From NCBI GenBank assembly GCA_013076295.1, contig RQOL01000718.1, forward strand, positions 4,526,001 through 4,590,000: 64,000 nucleotides of DNA, written 5' to 3'. Below, piece by piece: positions 1-12,129 of the stretch; position 1 is the first letter of the stretch, and each line of letters starts with the position of its first letter. A program made the translations under genes and the position numbers. Source of the stretch: Sanderia malayensis (taxonomy: Eukaryota; Cnidaria; Scyphozoa; Semaeostomeae; Pelagiidae). The notes under the pieces were generated by a model that searched no databases, was not told the origin of the DNA, and saw nothing but the letters and a program-made list of their open reading frames with translations.

Positions 1-1721
1 AGTATCATATATTGTTATATTTTCATACATTTTTTGTTTAGATTGAGTGCCTTTACAATCGATTACCTTCTGTCCAATAAAGGCTAAAGAACTAATTGCT
101 AACTATTGAGCTAGACAGCCACAGATGAGATGTTCTTTTGACCCCCAAAGCAACTATTCAAAACTTAGATATAAAAACGACTTATAATGGAATGCCTACA
201 TTGTGTGCTGCTTGCGTTATTGAGGGTTAGTAAAATGCGTACTTAATAATTAACAATGCGTATTTAACAAACACGACCCCCCTTTGTGGGAAACAATGTT
301 ATTTATTCGCCCAAATTAACAGCTTGATTCCTTCCTAGTCCCTGGCCTTGCTGGGCCACTTGTGATGATTCTTTGTGATTGCTATCCGGTAAAGGAACTA
401 AGTGCGGGGACGGAAATAAATGTCTAATTTTGGGGGGTCGTAGAAGGATGAAAAAACCAACTATACTTCAGAAATTTTTCAGTTGGACTAATAAATATAC
501 TGGAGGTACCAAATTTACGTTTGCCGATGTGACGAATTCACAACTAGACGCGCGATCCGCGCAAACGACGATAAAATAATACAGATATTCCGCTTTTCTC
601 TCTATCATTACTCAAAAACAAAATCGCCATTCTCCTCGTCGTTCTCTCTTCTCTGTAACTCCCTTCTTAATCCCTACCTCCGGTGGAACCCAGTTCACCG
701 ATACGTTTATAAAAAAAATGTCCTCCTACAAATACCACACCGACTGCTCTATAATATTCGTTGGATGTGCTGTAGAAACAAGATTAAAGACGAAACAAAT
801 GTTATCAATTATTAAGTGAATAAAAAAATCTTTGAAATGCTTACAGGTGTTATTATTGAGGGACCTTTTTCATTTGAAAACTCCAACTAATTCATTCGAG
901 ATTTGAATATAGAATGAGTTAGTTGGAGCTTGAAAACCAAAAAATTCCAATTGTACTGCTATGATTTCCAAGTGTAATACATCAATCCCTAAAAATTTTG
1001 GACGGCTTAATTTTCGGAGAAATACACTGTCTGAAAATTTTACTGCCAATAAACCGTATACTTGCGAAGCATATTTCCTCAAGATTCCGATATGATGACT
1101 AAGCAATAATTTAGAAAGTTATTGCAATATCCTTTATAGGGTAGACACAAGTAAAAATAATACCGCCGTAGGAAAAAGATTTAGGGCATGACGTGGAGCC
1201 AAAGATCAAACACGAGACACACCGCAATTAAACTACTCTAAACTAATAAGAACGAGGCTGGCTAACTCGTTTCCAGAATGAATGAATGAACCGCATTACA
1301 ATTTTTTGGCCCGAAATTTTCTGTCCGAAAACTAAATGGTCGAAATTTAAACGTCCGAAAGTTTGGGGGATTAATGTGGGAGTTTTCAGCCTTTGGGGGC
1401 GTCAAGCCCACCTGCTATTTACGTGCCTGACTAAATTCACTCTTTTTCTCCGCAAAGTGGACCTTACAATCCTGGCCAAAAATGCTGCAGACTGTGCCTA
1501 GCGGACAACTGCCCTCCACGAGTATGTTAGATACCATACAAGCAAAAATCAACATTTTTGGGGGGAGGGGAAGGGGATGGACAGTGACATGACAAGAATT
1601 TGTTGTTTGTGCCCTAATAGGCCGCATATATTTTTTCACTTAGTAATACTTTGAACCGTTCCAAGGTTTTTGGCAAGGATTGTAGCAGTAAAACTGGAGA
1701 GATTAAAAGACCGATAAGTTA
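1..1721. other. No gene recognised
   Basis: AT-rich sequence with only short open frames and no recognisable domain. The one structured item is a short inverted repeat at 873-936, listed separately. The stretch lies upstream of a broken gypsy element and may hold unrecognised repeat debris. Confidence 0.5.
873..936. repeat. Short inverted repeat (hairpin)
   Basis: Two 25-base arms, 873-897 and 912-936, share the complementary core CTCCAACTAA / TTAGTTGGAG with a few mismatches and a 14-base loop. It could form a hairpin. No adjacent coding region explains it; it could be a small foldback repeat. Confidence 0.55.
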
Positions 1722-1774
1722 TTGCAGAAGACGGATGTGTATATAGAAAGCGCGATACGAAGGATGGCTCGGCG

Positions 1775-2580
1775 AAGAAGCAGTTTCTTGTTCCAAAGTC
1801 AAGAGTTGGACAGTTGCTGGAGAAGTATCACGACAACCCTCCATCTGCGCGTCCTGGATTCTACCGTTGTTACAGAACTAATCGTTGTTAAGTACAAATC
1901 TACGAAACCAGCTTGCAAGACACCATTGAAGTCTATAACCACAGAAAGACCGATGCAAATCGTTGCGATGGACTTTGTTGGCCCTCTACCAAAGTCAGAC
2001 CAAGGACATTTGTATGCGCTCGTGATGACCGATCACTTTACTCGATGGCTGAACGTTTACCCGACCGAAAACCTGGAATTGGCACGCTACACTTTCTTCA
2101 ATGCTGTAAAGGTGTACGTTTCGAAGAAACCTTCTGTCTGGGACGAGTATCTGGATGCAGTCACGTTTGCCTACCGAACAACGCCACACTCTGTAACTCA
2201 GCACACACCAGCTGATGTTTTCTGATGTTTGGACGAGAAGTGAATTCACCGTTTGACATGAAACAGCCAACCCGCCTGTACTCCGACGAATATATGAAAG
2301 TCATGCAGAACGAGCGGCAGAAAGCACATTCTTTGGTCAAAGATCTGGTTGCGAAAGAACAGCAAAGGCAGAAATCACACCACGACAAGAAGATAAAGCA
2401 GCTGAATATGAAGGTTGGAGACAGTGTGGATCAGAGACGTCCTTGTGAAAAAAGGAAGGTCGAAAAATTTTCATCAGCCTTGGGTGGGGCTGTATGAAGT
2501 CTCTAAAGTATGGGGAGAAAACAACGTCGAAATAATCATTCCGGGAAAGAAAAACAACAAGACCATATAGAGGAGATAAG
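1775..2580 (+). pseudogene. Ty3/gypsy integrase remnant
   Basis: Broken 3' part of a Ty3/gypsy-type pol gene. In order: an H2C2-region piece (LEKYHDNPP, about 1805-1845), the start of the DDE integrase core (MDFVGPLPKSDQGH, VMTDHFTRW, about 1969-2050), then after an internal deletion the core end (TFAYRTTPHS, about 2165-2200) and MFGREVNSP. The chromodomain-side tail (VGDSV...QPWVGLYEV) is in a shifted frame. The second and third catalytic positions of the core are missing because of the deletion, and several frame changes separate the pieces, so it is dead. It is followed by a polypurine tract and an LTR. Confidence 0.8.
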
Positions 2581-2878
2581 AATATAGAACAAGTGAAGTG
2601 GGTGAAGGAAATAAATTGGAAACCCGAAGACATTATCAAAATTCACAACAAATTGCGGACAAGACTTCTGGGACAACGACTTAGTCCAGGACAGCTACAA
2701 AGTATCTTGTCACCTCAAGATACTTAGTCGGTTTTCATAATGGCCACATTCAATAGATCGACCCAGAGGTTGTGCCGGATAATCTGCTGAAATACTTGAG
2801 AACTGTGCAAGTGAACAATGATGAGAACTGCACTTTGTTAGATTAATATGATATAGTATCTTCAATAATATAATTAAT

Positions 2879-2893
2879 CTAAGGGGGGAGGTG
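2879..2893 (+). promoter_or_regulatory. Gypsy polypurine tract
   Basis: The run AAGGGGGGAGGTG lies directly before TGTCACAG, which starts the LTR. This is where a plus-strand primer would sit in a Ty3/gypsy element. It supports the gypsy assignment of the upstream integrase remnant. Confidence 0.65.
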
Positions 2894-3370
2894 TGTCACA
2901 GTTTAGTTATATTTAGGCCCGTTGGTATAGTTCAGTTAGTTCCTTTTCGTTCATTCATTTAGTTAGGTTTCTTTTTGCATGTCTTAGTTTTCTCATTAGC
3001 GGGAATGCCACTGCGTCATTCGTGGCTGAAAGGTATCCCGATAGTGTTCGTCATGTGGGTGCAGTATTTTCTCAGTGTTGTTGAAGTCATAGTCATCAGT
3101 TTTAGTCGTATATTATTTGCTTTTTCATGTAGTTTTACGTTAGTTGTAAGTCATTAGTTAGCCTCTTCCACCCTTCCTTTTAACTGCTCTGTAGATTTAC
3201 GTTTCTTGTATGTTTAATTTTAGATTTAGATTTAGTATATATGTAGCTCGATTTCTATAGAATTCAGTCAGTTTGATCGAGAGTTAAGATCAGGTGAAGG
3301 CAGAAAACAAAGATACTGGAAAGTTAAAATCTGTTTCTATTTTTGAGTTATACGCTGCCTTGTGTACGTG
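2894..3370 (+). repeat. 3' LTR of the gypsy remnant (3' limit approximate)
   Basis: Starts TGTCACAG after the polypurine tract. An inverted second copy of the same LTR family lies near 55780-56043; shared words include TAGCGGGAATGCC and GTCATTCGTGGCTGAA. The right end was not fixed because there is no full second copy in the same orientation. Confidence 0.65.
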
Positions 3371-4502
3371 ATGGCTGCTTTACTGAAATACAATGGAGAG
3401 TCTTGTAGTCAATACCTGAAAAGAAAATTCCTCATAATTAATGGAAATGCCTCTGCAGAAGATCTGCATCATCTTCTTACACTGCGCATATTATGAAGAA
3501 TATAAAGAAGCATGCCGATCCCAGGAAAGATGATCCCAAGACTTCCTCGAGGGAACATTTAGCAATGCACTTTTTGGGAAGACTAGTGCATACGAAGTTT
3601 GGAGGAAGCTGCTTTTATTGTGAAATTTGCTTTCATAGTATTCAAGTCACGGTGTGTAACACAAGAAGCTTCCACCACAATATACAGCCAGGCAGGCTAA
3701 ATCAACTCGTTTTTCTCAGACGATGAAGCCCACATGTCTGCAGGAAACGAAGAGTGCTCTAACAGTTAGGTGGCCAATATGGAGGGACAAACGCCTGCCG
3801 ATTATTCAGGGTAACCTTTCTCGTGTTGAATTTTTGTCGATAAATTAATATCATTTACTCACGTTGCTATGTCACATGCCTATGTTGCTATCAATTCTAG
3901 AAAATTTATTTCTTGTAATCCCGCAAAAAAGCCATGCATTTAATAGTTTGTCAATAACATTCAAATTACTCCTCTTTGTAGTGGTAAAAGGCAAAATGGA
4001 AGATGAAAATGTTGGGGTTGTGGTGCGTGCGCTCGTGCAACCAGTATTTAGTTGATAACGATGACGCGAATGCCGTAAGCCAATAAGGAAATTGAACATG
4101 GGACATTGTGGAAATGTGTTTCAACTACTTTAAGATTGGCATTGTGATTTCTGTCATTCAACAGCTTAATTGGATAACAAATGAATAAAGGAAATGACAT
4201 TTGGCTCAGAATAGTCTTAGACGAATAGAACCTGGCAGCATTCACTCTTTAGAACGGCCTTTCAAGCCATCCTGGTATATAGTTGGTGCAGTTTGTGAGT
4301 CAAATACGCTGTGGTATCTTTGTTGTAGTAGATCACATACGAAATCAGGACAATATATTACTACGCTTTGCAGCGGACGTAATTAAGGACATCAGGTAAA
4401 TTAGTTGTTGGTTTAGAGATTTCGCTTATTTTTTCCCGTGTTTAATGCTATTTTTAACAAGCCTTCCACTTCTTATATCATTTGTACCGTATATCCTCTA
4501 GT
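3371..4502. other. No gene recognised
   Basis: Only short open frames without recognisable domains. Probably intergenic or retroelement debris between the LTR and the foldback repeat. Confidence 0.45.
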
Positions 4503-5690
4503 TCGATCATCGGTTGCACTAGCGTGGAGGCAGTGCTACGGGAAGTGTGACCAACAAGGCAAGTGGTGCAAATTGCGTCACTTGAGAAATGAATTTATTA
4601 CATTTAAATCAACTGAAATAATTAGAATGGAATGGCATTGACATCTGCATCATTTCCATCATCCGTGGCAGTAGCGTGGAGGTAGTGCTACGGGGTGTGC
4701 ACCGACCAGGTAAGTGGTTCAAGAGCCAGGTAAGTCATCCAAGTTGATATGCAATGTAGCTCTGACTATCACAAAACAAATAATTAAATAAATAAGATCA
4801 ATTAGATAAGTAATGAAAGATAATGAAGTATAGTTGTCGGATAGGACAGGTTCGAACCATAAATACTATTAGGGACAGTTTATCTACCAAAACGCTGATA
4901 TTAGACTTGAGACATAGTGATAGTGATATAGTGGCGCATAACAGTAATGGGATATCGCGCAAATGGCCTCACTTGCAAGGGGTCATACGCTGGCGCATAA
5001 AAATCTAAGTGGAGGCGGATCAACTTTTTGTTGCAAGAAAGCACCTCTAGAGAACACGCAGAGTGAATTTATCCTCCCCTTGTATTTTCACGCATCGATC
5101 AATGTCCCCTTGCTAAATTCAACCACTTGCGCGATGCCTCCCTTGGCTTTCAATGCTAGCGTGGTAATGTGCTTGCGATAATTTGCGCTTTATTTTACGG
5201 GAGAATGACCGAAAGTAAGTTAAACATTTAGATATTAGAGTAATCAGGGATAAATGATAATTATGCTTATTTTAATGTAATTGTCTTACCTTCACTTGGT
5301 GCCGAACCACTTACCTGGTCGGTGCACACCCCGTAGCACTATCTCCACGCTACTGCAACCGATGATTGCAATGATGCAAATTTCAATGTCATTCTATTCT
5401 AATTATTTCAGTTGATTTAAATGTAATAAATTCATTTCTCAAGTAACGCAATTTGCATCCCTTACCTTGTTGGTTACACTCCCCGTTGCTCTACCACTGC
5501 ACTACTGCAACCGATGATCGAAATAATGCAAATGTCAATATCATTCCATTCTAAATATTTCACTTAATCTAAATGTAATAAATTCATTTCTCAAGTAACG
5601 CAATTTGCATCCCTTACCTTGTTGGTTACACTCCTCGTAGCACTACCTCCAGGCTACTGCAACCGATGATCGAAATAGTGCAAATGTAAG
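4503..5690. repeat. Foldback repeat with unequal arms
   Basis: The left arm (about 4503-4725) contains GATCATCGGTTGCACTAGCG, then AGTGCTACGGG, and an AAATGAATTTATTACATTTAAA block. The right arm (about 5296-5690) carries the reverse complement of the same blocks in about two and a half tandem copies with a period near 152 bp. The marker GCAACCGATGAT recurs near 5355, 5507 and 5659. The 0.57-kb centre has no recognisable gene. This is a non-coding foldback element or inverted array. Confidence 0.7.
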
Positions 5691-6470
5691 TTTACTTGTG
5701 CACTCAATCCATTTTATTAAAATTCATACCTGATCTGAATTTTCCAGGAGGGCATTATCCGTAGTTCTTTAGGTAAATTTCCATAGGGTGAAGAACGGCC
5801 TTAATTGTTTAATATTCAATTATGACTTTGTAGTTTTCAGATATTTATTTAATCAAACAGAAATGAAGTCATTAAAACAACTTACCATTATCATTATTAG
5901 ATTGTAATAGGTAAGCCTAAGATTACACAATTCACATAATTCTAAGCCCTCTGGCATAAATTAGTACTCTATTATCTGAATAGAACAAAAAAAGTTTAAT
6001 AAATTACAAGGGTTTAAAATTAGAAAACTATATTTAAATAATAAGAATTTTAATACAAGTCACTAAGAGAAAGGTTCCTGAAACACTCAGAAAAGCATGA
6101 TAAAAATGCTATTTCCCTGCCAATTTAATTCTCTGTTAGTTCCATTCCCCTCAAAACCCTCTAAAACAATGTTTACCTTGCAAAAAGCTTTCATTTTACT
6201 TTAAGGATTTTTCAAACCTGCTCTTGAAAATAAGGTAAGATTCAAAGAAGTACTTTATAACTATATTTCAGAAATTGTGAATTGATACATATTTTGTTGC
6301 AGATTCTAAAATACATGAACATGGACAAATCAATTCTAAAATCTTCTGGGTAAACTCTGCACGTGCCTTGAGTTAGTAGCTAACACTTGATTGTGATATG
6401 TTGTTTGGAGTTGTTAAGCTTTCACTAAGCTGTACCCTGGGAGTGGGCCGAGGAAATTTTAGAAGCTACC
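5691..6470. other. No gene recognised
   Basis: Very AT-rich stretch between the foldback repeat and retroelement remnants. No domain, RNA gene or clear repeat was recognised. Confidence 0.45.
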
Positions 6471-6494
6471 CTCCACAGTGAAACAGATGCTGTA

Positions 6495-6690
6495 AAGTAA
6501 TAGTAAGACCCACAGTTGAGTGTTCAAGCACAGCCTGGGATCATGATCATCATACTTCCCAAAATATCGAAAAGTTAGAGAGGATTCAGAGGAGAGCAGC
6601 AAGATATATCAACAACAGCTACGACTGGTCGAAAAGTCCCGTGCCATGTTTAAAGAGCTTGCATGGGAGCCGTTGAATAAGAGAAGAGAA
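6495..6690 (+). pseudogene. Non-LTR reverse transcriptase C-terminal remnant
   Basis: A short frame reads VIVRPTVE..STAWD, then QNIEKLERIQRRAARY. This is the signature just after the reverse-transcriptase domain of Jockey/RTE-type non-LTR retrotransposons. It ends in a frame break, after which the other frame gives LAWEPLNKRREE, also typical of that region. Only about 65 codons remain and upstream catalytic motifs are absent. Confidence 0.7.
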
Positions 6691-6699
6691 GAACCAAGG

Positions 6700-8152
6700 T
6701 AAAAGTAATGATGAGATATGTTTAGATCAGCTTAAATTAGCTTTACATCAACTGAATAATCAACATACAAACATTATTTTTGGTGGTGATTTCAATCTCC
6801 ACACATTGATTGGAAAACAGGGTGCTGCAAACCTTGTTGCTCAAGTGATGAAAAAGTTACGTTCCAATATCTTGATGAACTATCTAATGAAATGTTTCTT
6901 CATCAAGTTCTAAATAGTCCAACCCACAAGGATGGAAATATACTTGATCTACTGTTTACAAATAATCAAGACAATATTCACGATATCCTTATCTCACCTA
7001 CCATCAATTTGATTTCGCACCATTCTCGTGTAGAAATCTTAACTGAAATCAATGTACCCTTACAAGTAGAAAGTTCGTTACCACCTCTTAACTCCTTCAG
7101 AGGACTTGATTTCTTTGAGGAGAGTATCGATTGGAATGGACTTACAGAGTGCATTTTGAATGTTAATTGGAAAAGTGGATTTAGAAGATGTGATGAAAGT
7201 GAAATGCTCAAGCGTTTCTACTCAAACTGCCTTGAAGCAGCAGAAAAATTTGTACCATCAAAATCATTATCAAAAATTAACAAAACGATGAGTTTCAAAG
7301 CGAAACTCATTAGACGTCGGCACAGAATCAACAAAAGGTTAATCAAAAGCCACTCTCAGGGAAAGAAAGACGAATTAATAAAAGAACTCATATTGATTGA
7401 AAAAACCCTCCAAAAATCTTATGAAAAAGAAGAAAATTATGCAGAGAAGAAAGCACTCGATGCTATTCAAGTGAATCCGAAATTCTTTTACTCCTATGTG
7501 AAGAAAAAATCAAAATCAAAAACCAAAGTTGGTCCGTTGCATAATGGCCACTCATTGACAAATGATTGCTTCTCTTTTGGAAAATGTATCTTGTCCCTCA
7601 AATTGAGTACTGCAGTGTATTGTGGTCTCCATCCAAAAAAGGTTTGATTCAAAGCTTGATGCATTGCAATGGTCGTTTTTAAGAAAGATAAAACTCAATA
7701 AAAAGATGAACTACTGGGAAGCTCTTAAGAGCTGCAGAGTATATTCTCCTCAGCGACGTCGCGAACATTACCGTATTATATATGTGTGGAAAATTCTTGA
7801 AGAGCTTGTTCCCAACGTTAACTCAGAAATCATATCATATCACCATATTCGACACGGAAGAAAGTGCGAAGTCAAGAGAATTGTTGGAAAACATAAAATT
7901 TGCTCATTAATGGAAAGAAGTTTTTGTATCCAGGGTCCAAAATTGTTCAACTTGCTACCTAAACACCTCCGGACTTAAGCGGGGTATCTCTGGAAGTTTT
8001 CAAGAAAGGCTTGGACAATTTTTTATCTCAAATACCCGATGAGCCTCAACTTAATGGTTACACGGCGTTTAGAAAAGCGGATAATAACTCATTGGTTGAC
8101 ATGGTCAAAATTGGACCTTTTTCAAGGGATGGACATCTAAGTGTCAATCCTT
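6700..8152 (+). pseudogene. CR1-like non-LTR retrotransposon, internally deleted
   Basis: The first part (about 6700-7575) is the C-terminal half of an apurinic endonuclease-type domain: GGDFN near 6785, DLLFTN near 6945, and SHHSRV near 7012 where the family normally has SDH. A basic linker follows. The reverse-transcriptase core is missing. From about 7622 the other frame carries the C-terminal domain (QRRREHYRIIYVWKILEEL, near 7755-7810), and after another frame change at about 7977 IPDEPQLNGYTAFRKAD, ending near 8152. The whole catalytic RT segment is deleted, so it is a dead copy. The CR1 clade assignment is from motif recognition. Confidence 0.8.
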
Positions 8153-9538
8153 AAGATAATGTATTTTTTAATATGGTAATAATAATAGATATAAAACTTT
8201 CAATTGACTCATGGACATACCACAGGAAAGCTCACTCGATCAAAAATTCCAGATATTGCACTGTCAAAAAACATCTACAAATTTTCACACTTTCCTAATA
8301 CTGTGAAATTATGAAACACTGTGCCTCAGAACGCCAAAAAACAAATGTCAATTATAGATTTATGTACAGTATTTTTGTAGATACATAGATAGATAGTAGA
8401 TAGACATTAAGATAAAAAATGGTGCTTCGGGTCATTTCGTCCATCCTCTTCTTCGGCCAACGCAGCAATGACAGAAAAATCATGAGAAAACGTGCTGATG
8501 CTAAATTAATTTGTCATTCTTAACTATGGACACACGCAAAATATTGAACATTTTGAGAAGTAGAAAAATTGCTTTTCTTGCCAAAAACTCTCAATCATAC
8601 GACAACCAAATTCAAATTGCGTCCAAAGCCATCGGTTCTATTGGGAGTTTGGTGGCTTTGAAAAAATACGTTCAAATTGTCAACAACCAGAGTTTAAGCA
8701 ACTGGACCATTCAACTCCGCGCAAGTGCGAAATAAGCCAAGTGTCGTTGTTAAACCTTCGATGTATTTGTCCGAGATTGCGAAGAACTTTTCTTGTCTAT
8801 TTCTGTATACCTTTCTTTTATACCCTTCCAATTGATAATCTTTCACGTTCACCAGCCTGGCCTATAAAAAACTAAGCGTGATTCATTACGGAGAACGGGA
8901 ATGAAAATGGAAATTGAATCCGCCCCCTTTAACGTTTAGAGCTGATTCGCCAATGCCATCCTTCTACATCGTTGTTGGTACGTACCTGATCACGAAAGAC
9001 AGACCAAGTTGCCGGTGACCAAACGTCGTAATCAATCCATGTGTTTCTGATGTAGGCTGTACAAGATTAAGAAGTAGGTGTGGCCTTTTCTGCCAAATGA
9101 TGGAATTTTTCTTGTATCTGCTTGGCCGGTAAAAATGGCAACACCATCAGCGAGCAAATGTTCTGAACTAAACCTCAGTCCGTGCTCTTGGACGTTTCTC
9201 CAAATTGCCTGCGTCCAGTGAAAACAGCGGGCTTGAATATTGTTCGTAAGGATCTTTCTGCAAGCATTCCAGGTCTTTCGTGTTCATTAGAAGAAAACTT
9301 TACAGGCTGACTAGTTTTTCCGATTCTTAAGTGTTCCTTGCTGCGAGTTACTAAATAGCGGGATGTCTTCCCATATAAACAGGCATTACATCATGTGCTC
9401 TTAAATTTATGCACAATGAGTTTAGTTTAAGGGCTAGGAAGGCTGGCGCGCTTCGTGCACCACCTCCGTAGTGTTTGGGCTTTCGATATGAGTGGAACAG
9501 CGATCGTCAAAAAAGTGGGATAGACACGTAAAGTAATA
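8153..9538. other. No gene recognised
   Basis: No coding domain or RNA gene recognised. An open frame at 8511-8735 has no recognisable motif. Confidence 0.45.
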
Positions 9539-10046
9539 TACCGTAAATCCCCGAATTAGCCCCCTGGGGGCTTATTTATTTTTGACATTTTCAGAGGGCG
9601 GCTCATTCGAGATGGAGGGGCTTATAAAGCTATCGGAAATATGGCACAAAAATTGATGTTGATACTGGGAAAAGAAAACGGGGAATTGGTTTAGCTGTTC
9701 CAGCTTAGTATTTTGCATACACAGATTATCAGAAGATTGCTCAGATATTGGTTAAAAACCTGTTAGAAAAACAAAATCTTCTCGAACTCGCTGTACGCAA
9801 CGAAAGCATTGTTAAAGAATCTCGTATATTAGTATCTATAATTGTTTTATGAGGATTAAATGTCCAAAGGCATGAATATTTTGTGGTAAAACTCGCTAAA
9901 ACGCCATTGGGAAACTCAGAAAACAAATATCAGTATGTCTGGGATGGGGCATATTGGGCTTATTAACAATTTGTAGTCCTAGGGTGGGGGTTTTTTCAAA
10001 GGGGGGGCTTACTCGAGGGAGGGAGGAAATTCTAGGATTTACGGTA
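9539..10046. mobile_element. MITE with CCGTAAATCC ends
   Basis: The left end reads TA-CCGTAAATCCCCGAAT and the right end reads ATTCTAGGATTTACGG-TA, giving inverted ends flanked by TA. Inside each end lies a G-rich block (GGGGGCTTATT and GGGGGGGCTTACTCGAG), again inverted. About 508 bp, no coding capacity. The pattern fits a non-autonomous DNA transposon with a TA target duplication. Confidence 0.7.
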
Positions 10047-10439
10047 ATGTTAATTGTGGAATAAATATATAAAGGAGTGGCCTCGTATGAGAGTGCCCAC
10101 AACGTTGGCATGACAATCCCGAAGAAAGATACCAATGTACGCAAAGAATGGTAACCATGATACGTCAATCATGACAATGATGCTGAACATATCATAGTTA
10201 CTATGAATCCCTAATGACAGATTTAGAGGTAAACAAGCATGAATCACTGAATAATTACATTCCAAATAATAAATATTTTTTATTATTAGAAATTTTGAAT
10301 TCTTTTACATTTGATAAAAATCAACCTTACAAGAAACAAAAACAAATAATAATAAATGGTGACAGAAAAACTATATATAAACAAATAAGCAAACAAACAA
10401 ACAAAAAACAAAGGCAAGTGACACATTTCATATTTTTAA

Positions 10440-11352
10440 CATTCGTTCTCTATCTTGACCGAGCCAATTTGACATTCATTCTTGCCGGGGAACCTTGTAA
10501 ACGTTTCCCATTCATCTCTGCAATTGCGGCGTTTGCTTCTTGGGATGACTATAATAGTAAACAAAGACAAGTGGCACATTTTAATAGCTTTCAGAGTTTC
10601 AACATTCAAATGGAATTATATCATAGATATTTGACTCCCTTGAGTTATTTCCATTCTGAACAGAAACTTACAAATATTTCTTCTCAAATAAAAAATTATT
10701 AATCTGCATTACAGCCCTATGCGCATCAGTATTAACTGAAGAAGTTCAAAAATCTATACCTTTACATGGTTTTTCTGGTTTGGCGAGATCCCGAGCCAAT
10801 CGAACACTGAGAATAGCACCGAATAGGGCAAAAAGCATATACAATGTTGTCTCAGCCACTGTTGGCTGCAAACCATATATATAGATTGAGTAAGGTCCAG
10901 TTGCTGTAGATGAAGTCCCGTCCAAGATTGACACATTGTGGACCGGTGTTTTGATGGCTAGGCCCATAATACCAGCCACTCCAGAAGCTGAGATCTTAAC
11001 TGCAGCGGTCAGAGGGTTGAGCCAGACGTTTCCATTTCGAGAAATTGAATTGACCGGATTCTTTGGATTTGCAAGCATGCCAAGAATGGGCTTCTTGGCG
11101 TTTTTTATCTATAGGCGACGAGCATACTTCACATTTAATTTAGCGGAAGTACCATCTAGGAGTCTATCGTTTATTGCAGCAGTGGCGGCTTGTGCTTCAT
11201 TTGATGTTTTGTATTTCACAAAACCAATCCCTCTGCTTTTTCCAAAAGGATTGTAAAGAATTGTGTGACATATAAATTCTGCGAAGGAAGCAAAGAGAGT
11301 ACTCGGATAACCTTTATCTACATCTGAAGGAAGATTGTTTATGTATAAATTA
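10440..11352 (-). pseudogene. ELAV/Hu-like RNA-binding protein pseudogene
   Basis: Reading on the minus strand from 11352, one RRM is almost complete: RNP2-like LYINNLPSDVDKGY, then RNP1-like SRGIGFVKY, ending KLNVKYARRL followed by an in-frame TAG near 11110. A linker leads to the start of another RRM (SIYIYGLQPTV, LARDLAKPEKPCKG, about 10890-10755), and its end (SQEANAAIAEMNGKRLQGS) appears after a gap near 10545-10490. The RRM2-linker-RRM3 order is that of ELAV-like proteins, which regulate mRNA stability and splicing. The stop codon and shifted pieces argue for a pseudogene. The CKG|GTATAG break could be an intron. Confidence 0.6.
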
Positions 11353-11454
11353 GTATTTTGCTACTACACCTGATGAAGAAGACATGCCGGAAAGTGCAAT
11401 CAACACGACGCGCCACAAGTAGTGAATGAATTGTCAATGATGCTTAGTATGACG

Positions 11455-11960
11455 CAGAGTGTTACCAGATCCTAATCTGGAAATTATGCCAAAAATGTCC
11501 TAAAATTATGCCAGATTTACAAAAATTATGCTAAATTTCAAATCTGAGCTACATTGTTTGAAAAGGAGGCTGACGCATGTGCAAAAGAGAAGGAGTAAAA
11601 AAGGTTGGACAAAATAAGAATTCAACTTGGACTTGGACAGTTCATGAACCAAAGCCATCACTAAATCCTGGACCATGCCCCAGACCTTCGCTTGTCTCAT
11701 TTCGAAAATAATGTTCCCTTATTTGATGACAGTGGATACGCATGGATGATATCGGTATGCTTTCAACATCGTATTCAAACCGACTGAAACACCTGCCCAA
11801 TACTTATAAACGGAAACGTCACCTTTTGATAAAATGATTTTGAAATTAGGCCAAAATTATGCCAGATTTCAGACCATGCCAGATTTTATGCTAAATGACA
11901 ATTTTTGGTCGAAATTATGCCAAAAGAATAATATTATGCTAGGTCTGGTCACGCTATAAA
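11455..11960. repeat. Possible non-autonomous DNA element
   Basis: Near the left edge is GTGTTACCAGATCCTA and near the right edge CTAGGTCTGGTCACGC, roughly inverted to each other. Inside, the word AAATTATGCCA recurs at both sides. No coding region. I read this tentatively as a degraded MITE. Confidence 0.35.
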
Positions 11961-12129
11961 AATCTTTGTGCCTATCACAGACTCAATTTTCTCTGTCCCA
12001 GGACCCCCCTAAAATATATTCCCAATAGTTCAGCAATTATGAAATTCAGCAAAATGCAGTTAATACAAAACAAAACCAAAACGAAATTGTTGATTCCAAA
12101 AGAAGATTCCATAGCACACATCAATATAT
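11961..12129. other. No gene recognised
   Basis: Short gap between the degraded repeat and the Penelope-like remnant. Nothing recognised. Confidence 0.4.
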
